Below are positions 38,801-47,522 of a DNA stretch of 64,000 nt, piece by piece. The notes beneath the pieces are model-generated. The model worked only from the letters and a program-made list of their open reading frames with translations. It searched no databases and was not told the DNA's origin. The position numbers were made by a program, and so were the translations under genes. The DNA comes from Roseibium limicola (GTDB lineage Bacteria > Pseudomonadota > Alphaproteobacteria > Rhizobiales > Stappiaceae): the NCBI RefSeq assembly GCF_017313085.1, contig NZ_JAFLNF010000002.1, positions 248,001-312,000 of the forward strand, in the 5' to 3' direction. Position 1 is the first letter of the stretch. Each line of letters opens with the position of its first letter.

Positions 38801-39350
38801 CCTGACCGACCGGACCGCCAACGCCGCCGGTCAGCAGGATGATGCCTTCCGCCCGTTCAATCAGGTAATCGACACTGATGTGGGGTTTGAGACCGGTTTC
38901 CGTATCGAGAAAGGCCCTGGAACTCAGGTCCATCAGATTGCCGTAGCCTGTCTCGTTCATGGCGAGCAGCACCACGTCGCTTAACTGGGGACCGGACCCG
39001 GTGGACGGGCCATTGCCAACGTCCGTCTTGCCGGCGCCGCCATTGTGAGCACCAAAGGTCACGGCAAGCTGGGTGCCTGTGATAGGTTGAATGCCACTGC
39101 CCCAGGCCTTGGCGGAAAATTCCTGGGCGCCGAACAGATTGCCCGTGTCGGTGATCGCCAGCGCCGGCTGCTCGTCCGTATTGGCCAGGTCCAGCAACTT
39201 CTTGATCGGCAGCGCGCCTTCCAGCAGCGACAGCGCGGAGTGAACCCGCAGATGAACGAACCCGACCTTGTCGCGCACACCAGCCAGATCCACCATCTCG
39301 CCCCCCTCGACAGGAGACCCCGGAAGCGTGGCAGCAGGCAAATCGGTCAT
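35805..39350 (-). CDS. dnaE: DNA polymerase III subunit alpha (replicative, DnaE1)
   Basis: 1181 residues. N-terminal PHP domain ([19 protein letters not shown]). The polymerase core of the C-family has [14 protein letters not shown] and the catalytic aspartates in [20 protein letters not shown]. Fingers and beta-clamp-binding regions, a helix-hairpin-helix, an OB fold ([19 protein letters not shown]) and a C-terminal domain follow. Length and the Asp motif fit the replicative enzyme rather than the shorter error-prone DnaE2. It lies downstream of lolD, with a small SOS-like gene between them. Confidence 0.97.
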   Translation of the reverse strand: [1181 protein letters not shown]

Positions 39351-39546
39351 GGCATCAAGCTCCTCGGCGAAACGGGCATGTCACAGTCAGTTGCGACAAC
39401 CCTATCATGACCGCATCGGCGATTGCCCCTCAGACGCCACCGCGAAAGACCTTACACACAAGTCAGTCCGCGACAGCCAATTCGTGTTCTAGCACTGAGC
39501 GCCGTCTGGATGGCTGCAACAGCGTCAGAGCAACACAAAGCAACAC
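39351..39546. other. Gap between microprotein gene and dnaE, no gene seen
   Basis: 196 bp with no credible frame, no strong hairpin with a T-run and no repeat. It probably carries the dnaE promoter on the minus strand. The 221 bp on the other side (39646-39866), up to the lolD stop, hold the microprotein promoter and a run of nine to ten C residues near 39830. Confidence 0.5.
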
Positions 39547-39645
39547 TCAGACGCCGCCCAGCAGCACATCGCCCCACACCATCAGCGTGGCACAAAAAAC
39601 AATCATCGACCCGAAGGCGGCGCAATCACGAGCGAAAACAAACAT
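39547..39645 (-). CDS. 32-residue single-pass membrane microprotein, candidate SOS-regulated gene
   Basis: The frame encodes MFVFARDCAAFGSMIV, then FCATLMVWGDVLLGGV, then TGA. It has a near-ideal ribosome site: AGGAGG seven bases before the ATG. The N-terminus is short and charged (Arg6, Asp7), followed by about 17 hydrophobic residues, so one inner-membrane helix is likely. It has its own promoter with a LexA-box-like operator (39683-39697) and lies 196 bp before dnaE on the same strand. Caulobacter SidA is a known 29-residue LexA-controlled membrane protein that blocks division; size, topology and regulation fit that type, but I cannot establish homology from sequence memory. It is too short for ordinary gene callers. 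Confidence 0.65.
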   Translation of the reverse strand: MFVFARDCAAFGSMIVFCATLMVWGDVLLGGV

Positions 39646-39677
39646 GGTCTTTCCTCCTGCTTCAACAAGGTAAAAAC

Positions 39678-39706
39678 ACTATGTACCGTTTTTGTTCTCG
39701 TCGCAA
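39678..39706 (-). promoter_or_regulatory. Promoter of the microprotein with overlapping LexA-box-like operator
   Basis: On the minus strand, TTGCGA (39701-39706), a 17-bp spacer and CATAGT (39678-39683). The spacer contains GAACAAAAACGGTAC (39683-39697), a GAAC-N7-GAAC site with one mismatch. The layout, with a -35 TTGCG and the box between -35 and -10, is the same as at lexA. Confidence 0.55.
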
Positions 39707-39866
39707 TCCTGTTTTGTTCTCTTTCTCAACAGAAGCAGATGTGATGGATCTTATGGTAAAAAAATTCTGACCAGCCTGTTTCTCACCGAACGACCACCAA
39801 GTCTGCGCATGCAGGACAGACAGCACACAGCCCCCCCCCGCTCTGGGAGGGTTCCAGGTCAGCGCG

Positions 39867-40592
39867 TTACGGCTGATAGGGCTTGAGCACCCCACCTTGC
39901 AGAGTAACGCAGCGGTTCATGCGTCGTGCCAGCTCCATGTTGTGCGTGGCAAAGAGTGCCGCCACACCGGACGCCCGGACCAGCGCATAAAGCGCATCAA
40001 AGACGTAGTCCGCCGTCACCGGGTCGAGGTTTCCGGTCGGTTCATCCAGCAGCAACAGACGCGGTGCATTGGCAACCGCGCGGGCAATCGCCACCCGCTG
40101 CTGCTCGCCACCCGAAAGCTCGGACGGACGATGCCGGGCCCGGTCGCCGAGCCGCATGTAATCCAGCAGCTCCTTGGCCCGCACCGCCGCTTCCTTCTTG
40201 GCCAGTCCGGCAATCATCTGTGGCAGCATGACATTTTCCAGAGCTGTAAACTCCGGCAGGAGATGGTGAAATTGATAGACGAAGCCGACCTGATCGCGCC
40301 GCACCAACGTGCGCTCATCATCATCCATATCGCCGCAACTTTCGCCGGCAATAAGAACCTCTCCCTCATCCGGACGCTCAAGCAGTCCGGCAATCTGCAG
40401 CAGGGTTGACTTGCCCGTGCCCGACGGCGCCACAAGGGCGATCATTTCGCCCGGGTTCATGGCAAAGTCGATGCCCTTGAGCACCTGCAACTCCCGCTCG
40501 CCTTCATGAAAGGTTCGGGTGACACCGGTCAGGGAAAGCGCATAGCCATCCGGATGCGGGTCCGGGACGATCCCGGCCAGGTCGCTCATCAT
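39867..40592 (-). CDS. lolD: Lipoprotein-releasing ABC transporter ATPase LolD
   Basis: About 241 residues from the first of two adjacent ATGs overlapping the lolC stop. Walker [11 protein letters not shown]-loop region [20 protein letters not shown] (the LolD-type segment), signature [14 protein letters not shown] and Walker [13 protein letters not shown] are complete. It powers extraction of outer-membrane lipoproteins from the inner membrane to LolA. Translational coupling with lolC supports a two-gene operon. Confidence 0.95.
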   Translation of the reverse strand: MMSDLAGIVPDPHPDGYALSLTGVTRTFHEGERELQVLKGIDFAMNPGEMIALVAPSGTGKSTLLQIAGLLERPDEGEVLIAGESCGDMDDDERTLVRRDQVGFVYQFHHLLPEFTALENVMLPQMIAGLAKKEAAVRAKELLDYMRLGDRARHRPSELSGGEQQRVAIARAVANAPRLLLLDEPTGNLDPVTADYVFDALYALVRASGVAALFATHNMELARRMNRCVTLQGGVLKPYQP

Positions 40593-41875
40593 TCGTACCT
40601 CAGGGCTTCTACCGGATCGAGCCGGGCAGCGCGCCACGCCGGATAGATCGTGGCCAGCAGGGACAGAACCAGCGCCATGACCAGAACCGTCACGGTTTCG
40701 CCGTTGTCGATCTTGGCCGGCAATTTGGACAGGAAGTAGAGCGTCGGGTCGAACAACTGGGTCGATGTCAGCCAGGAAACAAACTGGCGGATGCTCTCGA
40801 TGTTCAGACAGACCACGAGGCCAAGCACGAATCCGGCCAAGGTGCCGACACAGCCGATGCTGGCGCCGGTGATCAGGAACACACGCATAATCGCACCGCG
40901 CGAGGCGCCCATGGTGCGCAAGATGGCGATATCGCGCCCCTTGTCCTTCACCAGCATGATCAGCCCGGAAATGATGTTCAGAGCCGCGACCAGAACGATC
41001 AGGAACAGGATGATGAACATCACGTTCCGCTCGACTTCCAAAGCAGAGAAGAAAGTGACATTGCGCTGCCGCCAGTCGGAGACAATGGCCGGCCGGTCGA
41101 TGGCATCTTCCATCGCAGCCCGCATGATCCCCACCCGGTCCGGATCGGTCACATAGACCTCTACCCCAGTGACACGTTCATCCATGTTGAAGAACCCCTG
41201 CGCTTCGCTCAAAGGCATGAAGACAAAGGTCGCATCATATTCGCTCATGCCAATCTCGAAGATCGCAGTGACCGGGTAGCCCTTGATCCGGGGCGTCATG
41301 CCCATCGGCGTGATGTTGCCGCGCGGAGAGATCAGCGTGATGTTGTCGCCAAGCGTCACCCCGAGCTGTTCTGCCATCCGCGTGCCAATGGCGACACCAG
41401 CGCCCGCATCAAAATCATCGAAAGAACCAAGACGCACATTGCCGGACACCAACGGAATGCGCCGCAGATCAGTTTCGCTGACACCGCGCACCAGACCGCC
41501 AAGATTGCCGGACGGACCGCTGACGAGGCCCTGCCCCTCGACGAAGGGAATGGCCGAAATGACTTCGGGCACATCCTCAAGACGCGTTGCCACAGCTTCA
41601 TAGTCGGTCAGGGGGCTGTCGATGGGCTGCACCAGCATGTGACCGTTGATGCCCAGGATCTTGCCCAGAAGCTCCGCGCGAAAACCGTTCATCACCGCCA
41701 TGACGATGATCAGCGTCGCCACACCCAGCATGATTCCGGTGAAGGAGAAGCCGGCGATGACAGAGATGAAGGTTTCCTTGCGCCTGGAGCGCAGATAGCG
41801 CCCGGCAATCATCCATTCATAGGCGGAAAAAGGCTTGGAGGCGCGCGCAGTCACTGAATGGGAGGTTTCACTCAT
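40589..41875 (-). CDS. lolC: Lipoprotein-releasing ABC transporter permease LolC/E
   Basis: 428 residues from the ATG at 41875; the longer frame upstream lacks a good ribosome site. One N-terminal membrane helix ([20 protein letters not shown]) is followed by a large periplasmic domain (about 50-270), then three membrane helices with the FtsX-like motif [20 protein letters not shown] single permease of this type (LolC/LolF-like) forms a homodimer in alphaproteobacteria, which lack a separate LolE. Confidence 0.93.
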   Translation of the reverse strand: MSETSHSVTARASKPFSAYEWMIAGRYLRSRRKETFISVIAGFSFTGIMLGVATLIIVMAVMNGFRAELLGKILGINGHMLVQPIDSPLTDYEAVATRLEDVPEVISAIPFVEGQGLVSGPSGNLGGLVRGVSETDLRRIPLVSGNVRLGSFDDFDAGAGVAIGTRMAEQLGVTLGDNITLISPRGNITPMGMTPRIKGYPVTAIFEIGMSEYDATFVFMPLSEAQGFFNMDERVTGVEVYVTDPDRVGIMRAAMEDAIDRPAIVSDWRQRNVTFFSALEVERNVMFIILFLIVLVAALNIISGLIMLVKDKGRDIAILRTMGASRGAIMRVFLITGASIGCVGTLAGFVLGLVVCLNIESIRQFVSWLTSTQLFDPTLYFLSKLPAKIDNGETVTVLVMALVLSLLATIYPAWRAARLDPVEALRYE

Positions 41876-42025
41876 TGTCCGTCCGTTCATCTGTGTTGTC
41901 GCCTGCACAAGCCCGAAGCCAGACCAGAGCGCAGGGACGCGTCGTGACGCCTGCGTTGCCAGCCCAGACCAGATCCGCCGACAGACCATCGGCGAATCTC
42001 TTGGTATCAGGATCTAGAAGGAAGA

Positions 42026-43357
42026 TCAGAGCGTCAATGCCGCCTGTAGTTTCGCCAGGGTCGCTTCGACGGTCAGCATTTCCTTCTCACCGGTCTTGCG
42101 CTCTTTGACTTCCAGAAGTCCATCCTTCAGGCCACGCGGACCGGCAACCACCTGGAACGGCAGACCGATCAGATCCATCGTGGCGAATTTGGCGCCCGCC
42201 CGGTTGTCCGTATCGTCGTAAAGCACTTCGATGCCGGCCGCTTCCAGTTTGGCGTAAAGGTCTTCGCACACCGGATCGGTCAGAGCATCGCCCGGCTTCA
42301 GGTTGACCAGGCCAACATGGAACGGCGCCACTTCGACTGGCCAGATAATGCCGTTGTCGTCATGGCTGGCCTCGATGATCGCGCCCAGCAGACGCGACAC
42401 GCCGATACCATAAGACCCCATGTGAACCGGCACTTCCTTGCCGTCCGACGTCGCCACCTTGGCACCCATCGGCTCGGAATACTTGGTACCGAAGTAGAAG
42501 GTCTGCCCAACTTCGATTCCGCGCGCCACGATCCGCTTTTCTTCCGGCACGCTGGCCTCGAAGTCTGCCCTGTCGACAACGTCTTCCGTTGCCGCATAAA
42601 GCGAAGTCCAGTCCTCGACAATCGGCGTCAGATCGCCGTTGAAATCTACGTCCAGACCCGGCGTCTCCTTCTCCAGGAAATCCTTGTGGCAATAGACTTC
42701 GCTCTCGCCGGTTTCCGCCAGAACGATGAATTCATGACTGAGGTCGCCGCCGATCGGGCCGGTTTCAGCCTTCATCGGGATCGCTGTCAGCCCCATCCGC
42801 TTGTAGGTGCGCAGATAGGAAACAAACATCCGATTGTAGGATTCGACGGCCTTTTCCTGATCCAGATCGAAGGAATAGGCATCCTTCATCAGGAATTCAC
42901 GGCCACGCATGACACCAAACCGCGGACGCACCTCGTCCCGGAACTTCCACTGGATGTGATAGAGGTTCAGCGGCAGGTCCTTGTAGGACCGCACGTAGGA
43001 CCGGAAGATGTCGGTGATCATCTCTTCATTGGTCGGACCGTAGAGCATATCCCGGTCCTGGCGGTCAGTGATCCGCAGCATTTCTTTTCCATAAGCATCA
43101 TAACGACCGCTTTCGCGCCAAAGGTCAGCCGGTTGCAGGGTCGGCATCAGCAGCTGGATCGCTCCTGCGCGCGCCTGTTCCTCTTCGACGATACGTTCGA
43201 TCTTGTTCAGAACCCGCTTGCCGAGCGGCAGCCAGGAATAGATGCCCGCGGACTGTTGGCGGATCATTCCTGCACGCAGCATCAGCCGGTGGGAAACGAT
43301 TTCGGCTTCCTTCGGCGTTTCCTTCAGAATCGGCAGGAAGTAGCGGGACAATCGCAT
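42026..43357 (-). CDS. proS: Proline--tRNA ligase, short alphaproteobacterial type
   Basis: 443 residues. Class II synthetase motifs: [20 protein letters not shown] (motif 1 region), [20 protein letters not shown] (motif 2) and [16 protein letters not shown] (motif 3), plus a C-terminal anticodon-binding domain. It is much shorter than the ~570-residue E. coli enzyme because the editing insertion is missing, as known for this alphaproteobacterial class, so mischarged Ala-tRNA-Pro would need clearing in trans. Confidence 0.95.
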   Translation of the reverse strand: MRLSRYFLPILKETPKEAEIVSHRLMLRAGMIRQQSAGIYSWLPLGKRVLNKIERIVEEEQARAGAIQLLMPTLQPADLWRESGRYDAYGKEMLRITDRQDRDMLYGPTNEEMITDIFRSYVRSYKDLPLNLYHIQWKFRDEVRPRFGVMRGREFLMKDAYSFDLDQEKAVESYNRMFVSYLRTYKRMGLTAIPMKAETGPIGGDLSHEFIVLAETGESEVYCHKDFLEKETPGLDVDFNGDLTPIVEDWTSLYAATEDVVDRADFEASVPEEKRIVARGIEVGQTFYFGTKYSEPMGAKVATSDGKEVPVHMGSYGIGVSRLLGAIIEASHDDNGIIWPVEVAPFHVGLVNLKPGDALTDPVCEDLYAKLEAAGIEVLYDDTDNRAGAKFATMDLIGLPFQVVAGPRGLKDGLLEVKERKTGEKEMLTVEATLAKLQAALTL

Positions 43358-43735
43358 GAGGTCTCTCTCGGGTGTTTATCTTCAGGACATGCCTTTATTG
43401 AGTGACGAGTGAAAGCGCAAGAAAGACGCAAAAACAAGCCCCCAGAGCTGCATTCATCACGAAATTGCCGGGCTTTACACCCCCATCAGACCTCATACCT
43501 CAGCACAACGCAGAATTCCCGCAGTTTGGGAGGATCAATTTCATCAATTTTACTAAATAAATGAGCGCCTTAAACAAACCTGCGCCCCGGCGCCTATGAA
43601 ACGGACGGAAATCGACCGCAGAGGGCGCGGCAAATTACACCGGATAAAAGCTAGGCAATTCACCCGAGGTATTTGGCCCTCACGCCTGCTAAATTATTGC
43701 GCAAGCAAAAATTTCAGGCTTTCCTGCACAAACTG
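43358..43735. other. Upstream part of the proS / DUF1467 gap
   Basis: About 380 bp with no credible frame on either strand. It is AT-richer than its surroundings and should hold the proS promoter on the minus strand. No repeat, tRNA or strong hairpin was seen. Confidence 0.5.
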
Positions 43736-43764
43736 GTGACAAACGTAATTCCCTAAGGTAGTGT
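43736..43764 (+). promoter_or_regulatory. Promoter of the candidate small RNA
   Basis: GTGACA (five of six matches to TTGACA), a 17-bp spacer and TAGTGT (four of six to TATAAT). GTGACA and TGTCAC also form an inverted pair around the spacer, so a regulator could bind here. Predicted start is near 43771. Confidence 0.45.
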
Positions 43765-43770
43765 CACAAA

Positions 43771-43983
43771 ATCATAAGAAAAAGGGCTGTGGTAAGACCT
43801 ACCTATCATCGACCCTCTATCAATCGCGGTCTGAGTCTTGGGAGGAAGAGTTCCTAGGCGCACCATCGGTTCGCAGCCACCTGGCAACCTAAGCAGGCGC
43901 AAAGCCCAACGGGACGTCAGGGACAGGAACAATTAGACGCGGAACTGACAAGAAAGCAGGGCTAACCGCCCTGCTTTTTTTTT
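43771..43983 (+). ncRNA. Candidate small non-coding RNA of about 210 nt
   Basis: A plausible promoter at 43736 and a near-perfect intrinsic terminator (AAGCAGGGC / GCCCTGCTT, 5-nt loop, T9) bracket a segment with no usable reading frame. Internal structure is evident: CTTGGGA and TTCCTAGG (43838-43860 area) close a hairpin whose loop GGAAGAG is purine-rich. GTCAG near 43916 pairs with CTGAC near 43945, and CCTG/CAGG forms another hairpin near 43885. I do not recognise it as RNase P, tmRNA, SRP RNA or a known riboswitch, and cannot assign or exclude 6S RNA. Flanking genes are on the other strand, so the transcript is not a leader of either. Confidence 0.6.
43954..43983 (+). terminator. Intrinsic terminator of the candidate small RNA
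   Basis: A 9-bp stem AAGCAGGGC / GCCCTGCTT with a 5-nt loop is followed by a run of nine T residues on the plus strand. On the minus strand it would also follow the DUF1467 gene, but with only a short T-tract. Confidence 0.9.
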
Positions 43984-44179
43984 CATCTAAAATCGACAGT
44001 CAGCAAAAGCGATCAAAGCCCTGCGCCGCCAACAAAGCTGGCGTCGGGATGAAACGGTCGCGCGGTTTATGCGCACATGCCTGTCTCCGCTGGGTTGGCA
44101 AAAAGTCATGGCACAGACCTGCACACATCGCATCAACCCAGTTGCAAACCGTCAGACATCTAACGGCAGCCAAACCGGC

Positions 44180-44467
44180 TCAGGATGCTGCATCGTAGCT
44201 TTTGGAGGGCGGGCGCGGAAGCGGCAGATCATCGAGTGTCAGGCCGGAATTCCGAAACCAGACTAAAGCGCCGAACAGCAGCGTCGCGATAATCGTTGTC
44301 ATGACGATCACCTTGACGAACTCGGGTTTTTCCGGTGCGCCGGGTTCGGTTCCCGGTGTCACTTCGCCGGCTTCTTGCTGGGTGCGTTTGCTGCCAAAGG
44401 GAAGTGCCGCAAAAAGCACGATCCACCAGATCATGAAATAGATAGCGAGGCCGAAGACGATTGACAT
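44180..44467 (-). CDS. DUF1467 family small membrane protein
   Basis: 95 residues with two membrane helices: SIVFGLAIYFMIWWIVLFAA at the N-terminus and VKVIVMTTIIATLLFGALVW at about 51-70, joined by a polar loop (FGSKRTQQEAGEVTPGTEPG). The pattern, including IWWIVLFAALPFG, is that of DUF1467, an uncharacterised alphaproteobacterial family usually next to mce and proS, as here. Function unknown. Confidence 0.8.
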   Translation of the reverse strand: MSIVFGLAIYFMIWWIVLFAALPFGSKRTQQEAGEVTPGTEPGAPEKPEFVKVIVMTTIIATLLFGALVWFRNSGLTLDDLPLPRPPSKSYDAAS

Positions 44468-44549
44468 GCTTCATTCCGGGGTAAGGCAAGAAAAAATGGG
44501 GTTCAAACGTCTGCCTGAACAGACTTGAGGCACCACGCGACCGTGAGGG

Positions 44550-44954
44550 TCAGGCCTGTTCCAGCTCGGTCAAAGTGCCCAGGAAATCTTTCGGGTGCAG
44601 GAACAGCACTGGCTTGCCATGCGCACCGATCTTCGGATTGCCATCACCGAGCACCCGGCCCCCCTGAGCCACCAGCTTGTCGCGGGCAGCCAGAATATCA
44701 TCCACTTCGTAGCAGATGTGATGAATGCCACCAGAGGGGTTCTTTTCGAGGAACTTTGCAATCGGCGACGCATCACCAAGCGGTTCCAGAAGCTCAATCT
44801 TCGTATTGGGAAGATTGATGAAGACCGTGCTTACGCCGTGATCGGGCTGCGCCACCTTGTCGGAAATCTCCGCGCCGAGTGTGTCCCGGTAAATCGCCGT
44901 GGCAGCTTCCATATCGGAAACCGCGATAGCGACATGGTTCAAGCGTCCGATCAT
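44550..44954 (-). CDS. mce: Methylmalonyl-CoA/ethylmalonyl-CoA epimerase
   Basis: 134 residues from the ATG at 44954, with GGGAG and GGGAAG upstream; the longer frame overlaps the intergenic region. Vicinal-oxygen-chelate fold: metal ligands are His in IGRLNHVAIAVSD, His in GGIHHICYEVDD and Glu in GTLTELEQA at the C-terminus. It interconverts methylmalonyl-CoA (or ethylmalonyl-CoA) epimers in propionyl-CoA metabolism. It follows rnj by 65 bp. Confidence 0.92.
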   Translation of the reverse strand: MIGRLNHVAIAVSDMEAATAIYRDTLGAEISDKVAQPDHGVSTVFINLPNTKIELLEPLGDASPIAKFLEKNPSGGIHHICYEVDDILAARDKLVAQGGRVLGDGNPKIGAHGKPVLFLHPKDFLGTLTELEQA

Positions 44955-45019
44955 CTTCCCACTCCCTTGTTGCCCAGGCTCCGCCCCTCCGCCATGAGGG
45001 CCGAAGCCTGCGCTTCTAG

Positions 45020-46687
45020 TCATATGCGGGTGACGAGCACCTGACAAAGCGTCTTTTTGCCCCAGACGTGCAGCACAGCCGCACGAGCAGCACGGCGCGC
45101 AGCCTCGGCAATCAGTTCCTTGTCCTTGCGGCGTGTCTTCGGAATGGACGATACGGCACCGACAACGGCCTTGGCGACGATATCTTCCATCGGCTCGCCT
45201 TCGTCATCCGTATCCGGCAGGCCCATCAAGGCCATCGACGGATCGCTCATCAGCTCGCCAGCCTTGTTGACGACCAGAGAAATGACAAGAGCACCGGCAT
45301 AGGAGAGCTTCTTGCGGTCCTTGACGCCGGTGACTTCCGGATCGTCAAGAATGTCGCCATCCTTGACCATGATACCAGAGGTAACGTCGCGCACGATCCC
45401 GGCCCGACCCGCATTCAGCCGAACCATGTTGCCGTTCTTGGCGCGCACCACTTCCGGCACACCCATGGTCTCGGCAAAGCTGGCATGAGCTGCCAGATGC
45501 AACGGCTCGCCATGAACGGGAACCACCACTTTCGGCTGAACCAGTTTGTAAAGCTCTTCCAGCTCGCCGCGACGCGGGTGACCGGACACATGCACCAGCG
45601 CATCCGCATCGGTGATTATTTCGACGCCAGCGTCAGCCAGATTGTTGAGAACACCGCCGACGGCCTTCTCATTGCCCGGAATCGTCCGCGACGAGAAGAT
45701 CACCATGTCGCCTTTGGAAAAGGCGATGTTGCGGTGGTCACCCGCGGCAATCCGCGACAGGGCAGCGCGCGGCTCACCTTGAGAGCCGGTGCAAAGCAAC
45801 ACGGCCTTTTCACGCGGCAGATAGCCAAAGGCATCTTCGTCATGGAACGCCGGAAGCCCATCCAGATATCCCAGCTCACCGGCCACTTCGATAACCCGGT
45901 GCATTGACCGCCCGACAACAACCACATCCCGGTCACAGGCCTTTGCAGCTTCGGCAATGGCCCGGATACGCGCAACGTTGGAGGCGAAGGTGGTGATCGC
46001 GATCCGCTTGGTCGCCTTCTTCATCACCGCTGTCAGCTCGCGCTTGACATCAGCTTCACTCGGGCTTTTGCCGTGACGCACTGCATTGGTGCTGTCGCAG
46101 ACAAGCCCCATGACGCCTTCGCGGCCAAGTTCGGCCAGACGATTCAGATCAATGGATTTGCCGATACCCGGCGTCGGATCGATCTTCCAGTCACCGGTGT
46201 GCAGGACAAGCCCGGCTTCGGTGCGGATCGCCAGAGCGCAAGGCTCCGGAATGGAGTGGGTCATGGCAACGAATTCGACGTTGAACGGCCCTATATCAAT
46301 GCGGTCGCCCTGCTTCACCACGGTGACGGGGACTTCTTCCGCACCCGGCTCGCTTTGAACCTTTGCCGCAAGCAGACCCGCAGTGAAGGCGGTCGCATAG
46401 ACCGGCACCCGAAGGAAAGGCCACAGATGCACGATCGCACCGTAGTGATCCTCATGGGCGTGGGTGATCACCATGCCGAGAATGTTGTCGGCCTGCTCTT
46501 CCAGAAAGCTGATATCCGGGAACACCAGATCGATTCCGGGCAAGTCCGGCCCGGCAAACGAAACACCGCAATCGACCATCAGCCACTTGCGATTTTTGCC
46601 CTCGCCAATGCCATAAAGGGCCAGATTCATTCCAATTTCTCCCACGCCGCCAAGCGGCAGGAAGACCAATTCTTTGGCAGATGCCAT
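45020..46687 (-). CDS. rnj: Ribonuclease J
   Basis: 555 residues. Metallo-beta-lactamase motifs include HAHEDHYGA at 76-84 and the later HTGDWKIDPTP. The beta-CASP domain carries SSRTIPGNEKAV, and the downstream HVSGHPRRGELEELYKLVQP and PVHGEPLH segments return to the lactamase fold. RNase J is a dual endo- and 5'-3' exoribonuclease that handles rRNA maturation and mRNA turnover; it is standard in alphaproteobacteria alongside RNase E. Confidence 0.95.
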   Translation of the reverse strand: MASAKELVFLPLGGVGEIGMNLALYGIGEGKNRKWLMVDCGVSFAGPDLPGIDLVFPDISFLEEQADNILGMVITHAHEDHYGAIVHLWPFLRVPVYATAFTAGLLAAKVQSEPGAEEVPVTVVKQGDRIDIGPFNVEFVAMTHSIPEPCALAIRTEAGLVLHTGDWKIDPTPGIGKSIDLNRLAELGREGVMGLVCDSTNAVRHGKSPSEADVKRELTAVMKKATKRIAITTFASNVARIRAIAEAAKACDRDVVVVGRSMHRVIEVAGELGYLDGLPAFHDEDAFGYLPREKAVLLCTGSQGEPRAALSRIAAGDHRNIAFSKGDMVIFSSRTIPGNEKAVGGVLNNLADAGVEIITDADALVHVSGHPRRGELEELYKLVQPKVVVPVHGEPLHLAAHASFAETMGVPEVVRAKNGNMVRLNAGRAGIVRDVTSGIMVKDGDILDDPEVTGVKDRKKLSYAGALVISLVVNKAGELMSDPSMALMGLPDTDDEGEPMEDIVAKAVVGAVSSIPKTRRKDKELIAEAARRAARAAVLHVWGKKTLCQVLVTRI

Positions 46688-46737
46688 TCCTTACTCCAAT
46701 TTCCCTCTCCAGATAGCGAGCGCGACACCTTGTCAGG

Positions 46738-47484
46738 CTACAAGCCACCCAGAAACACATCACCGGCGAATATCGTTTCGCGTTCGCCGTCCGCGCATTC
46801 CAAAATCAAGTGACCAGTCACATCGAGGTCCCGGAAGATGCCTTTGATCTCCCGCTTGCCGTTGCGGACCACAATGTCCTGTCCCAAATGCGCTGCCCGC
46901 TCCAGCCAGGCCCGGCGCACCGGTTCAAACCCTTTTTCCTGCGCCCATCGTTTGCGCCAGGCCGTAAAACAATCCGCCAGAGCTTCGAACAGCAACTCAG
47001 GTGCTATGTCGTAGCCCTCTTCGCGGAGATCTGTTGTCGGATAGAATTCAGCCACCGGGTGGCTTTTACAATTCACACCTGTTCCAAGCACTACACAGTG
47101 ACGGCCATCCAATTGAGGTTCCGCCTCCAGCAGAATGCCAGACACTTTCGCACCTCCGATCAGGAGGTCGTTCGGCCACTTTAGTTTCACGAGATCCTTG
47201 GCACCGCAGACCTGTTCGACCGCATCGGCCAGCGCAACAGCCGCCACAAGCGGCAGTTCGCCAATACGCTCCTTAGGTTGCGGATCAACCATCAACAGGC
47301 TCGTATAAAGGTTTCCGGGAGGAGATGTCCAGAGGCGACCGCGCCGCCCCCTGCCCCCGGTCTGCTCGCGCGCCACGATCCAGAGGTCATCCAGCATCCC
47401 GCTCCGTGCTCTTTCGAAGGCCGGAACCATGGTCGAGACGACCTGATCGTGGTGTTCGACGCGCAAGCCCGATGCCTGAGGCAC
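46738..47484 (-). CDS. birA: Biotin--[acetyl-CoA-carboxylase] ligase
   Basis: 248 residues, starting at GTG if the frame is taken to its first initiator. No N-terminal DNA-binding domain, so it is the class I ligase without repressor function. Biotin-loop motif TGGRGRRGRLWTSPPGNLYTS, KLKWPNDLLIGGAKVSGILLE and the C-terminal SH3-like domain are present. It activates biotin and attaches it to carboxylase carrier proteins. The region between its start and the nuoN stop looks like a relic of the family A repeat, so the true start may differ by a few codons. Confidence 0.9.
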   Translation of the reverse strand: MPQASGLRVEHHDQVVSTMVPAFERARSGMLDDLWIVAREQTGGRGRRGRLWTSPPGNLYTSLLMVDPQPKERIGELPLVAAVALADAVEQVCGAKDLVKLKWPNDLLIGGAKVSGILLEAEPQLDGRHCVVLGTGVNCKSHPVAEFYPTTDLREEGYDIAPELLFEALADCFTAWRKRWAQEKGFEPVRRAWLERAAHLGQDIVVRNGKREIKGIFRDLDVTGHLILECADGERETIFAGDVFLGGL

Positions 47485-47522
47485 CGGGCTTGACGAGGAT
47501 TGAGGATCCGGGGTCTGGGAAC

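Noticed and set aside
39662..39895. 77-codon minus-strand frame upstream of the microprotein
   Set aside because: It spans the microprotein promoter and the 3' end of lolD, with no ribosome site; the 32-codon frame with AGGAGG explains the locus better.
43838..43862. RNase P-like or SRP-like motif GGGAGGAAGAG in the small RNA
   Set aside because: The surrounding conserved nucleotides of RNase P (GGAAAGUCCGGG, ACAGNNA) and of SRP RNA (GGAAGCAGC in a GNRA hairpin) are missing.
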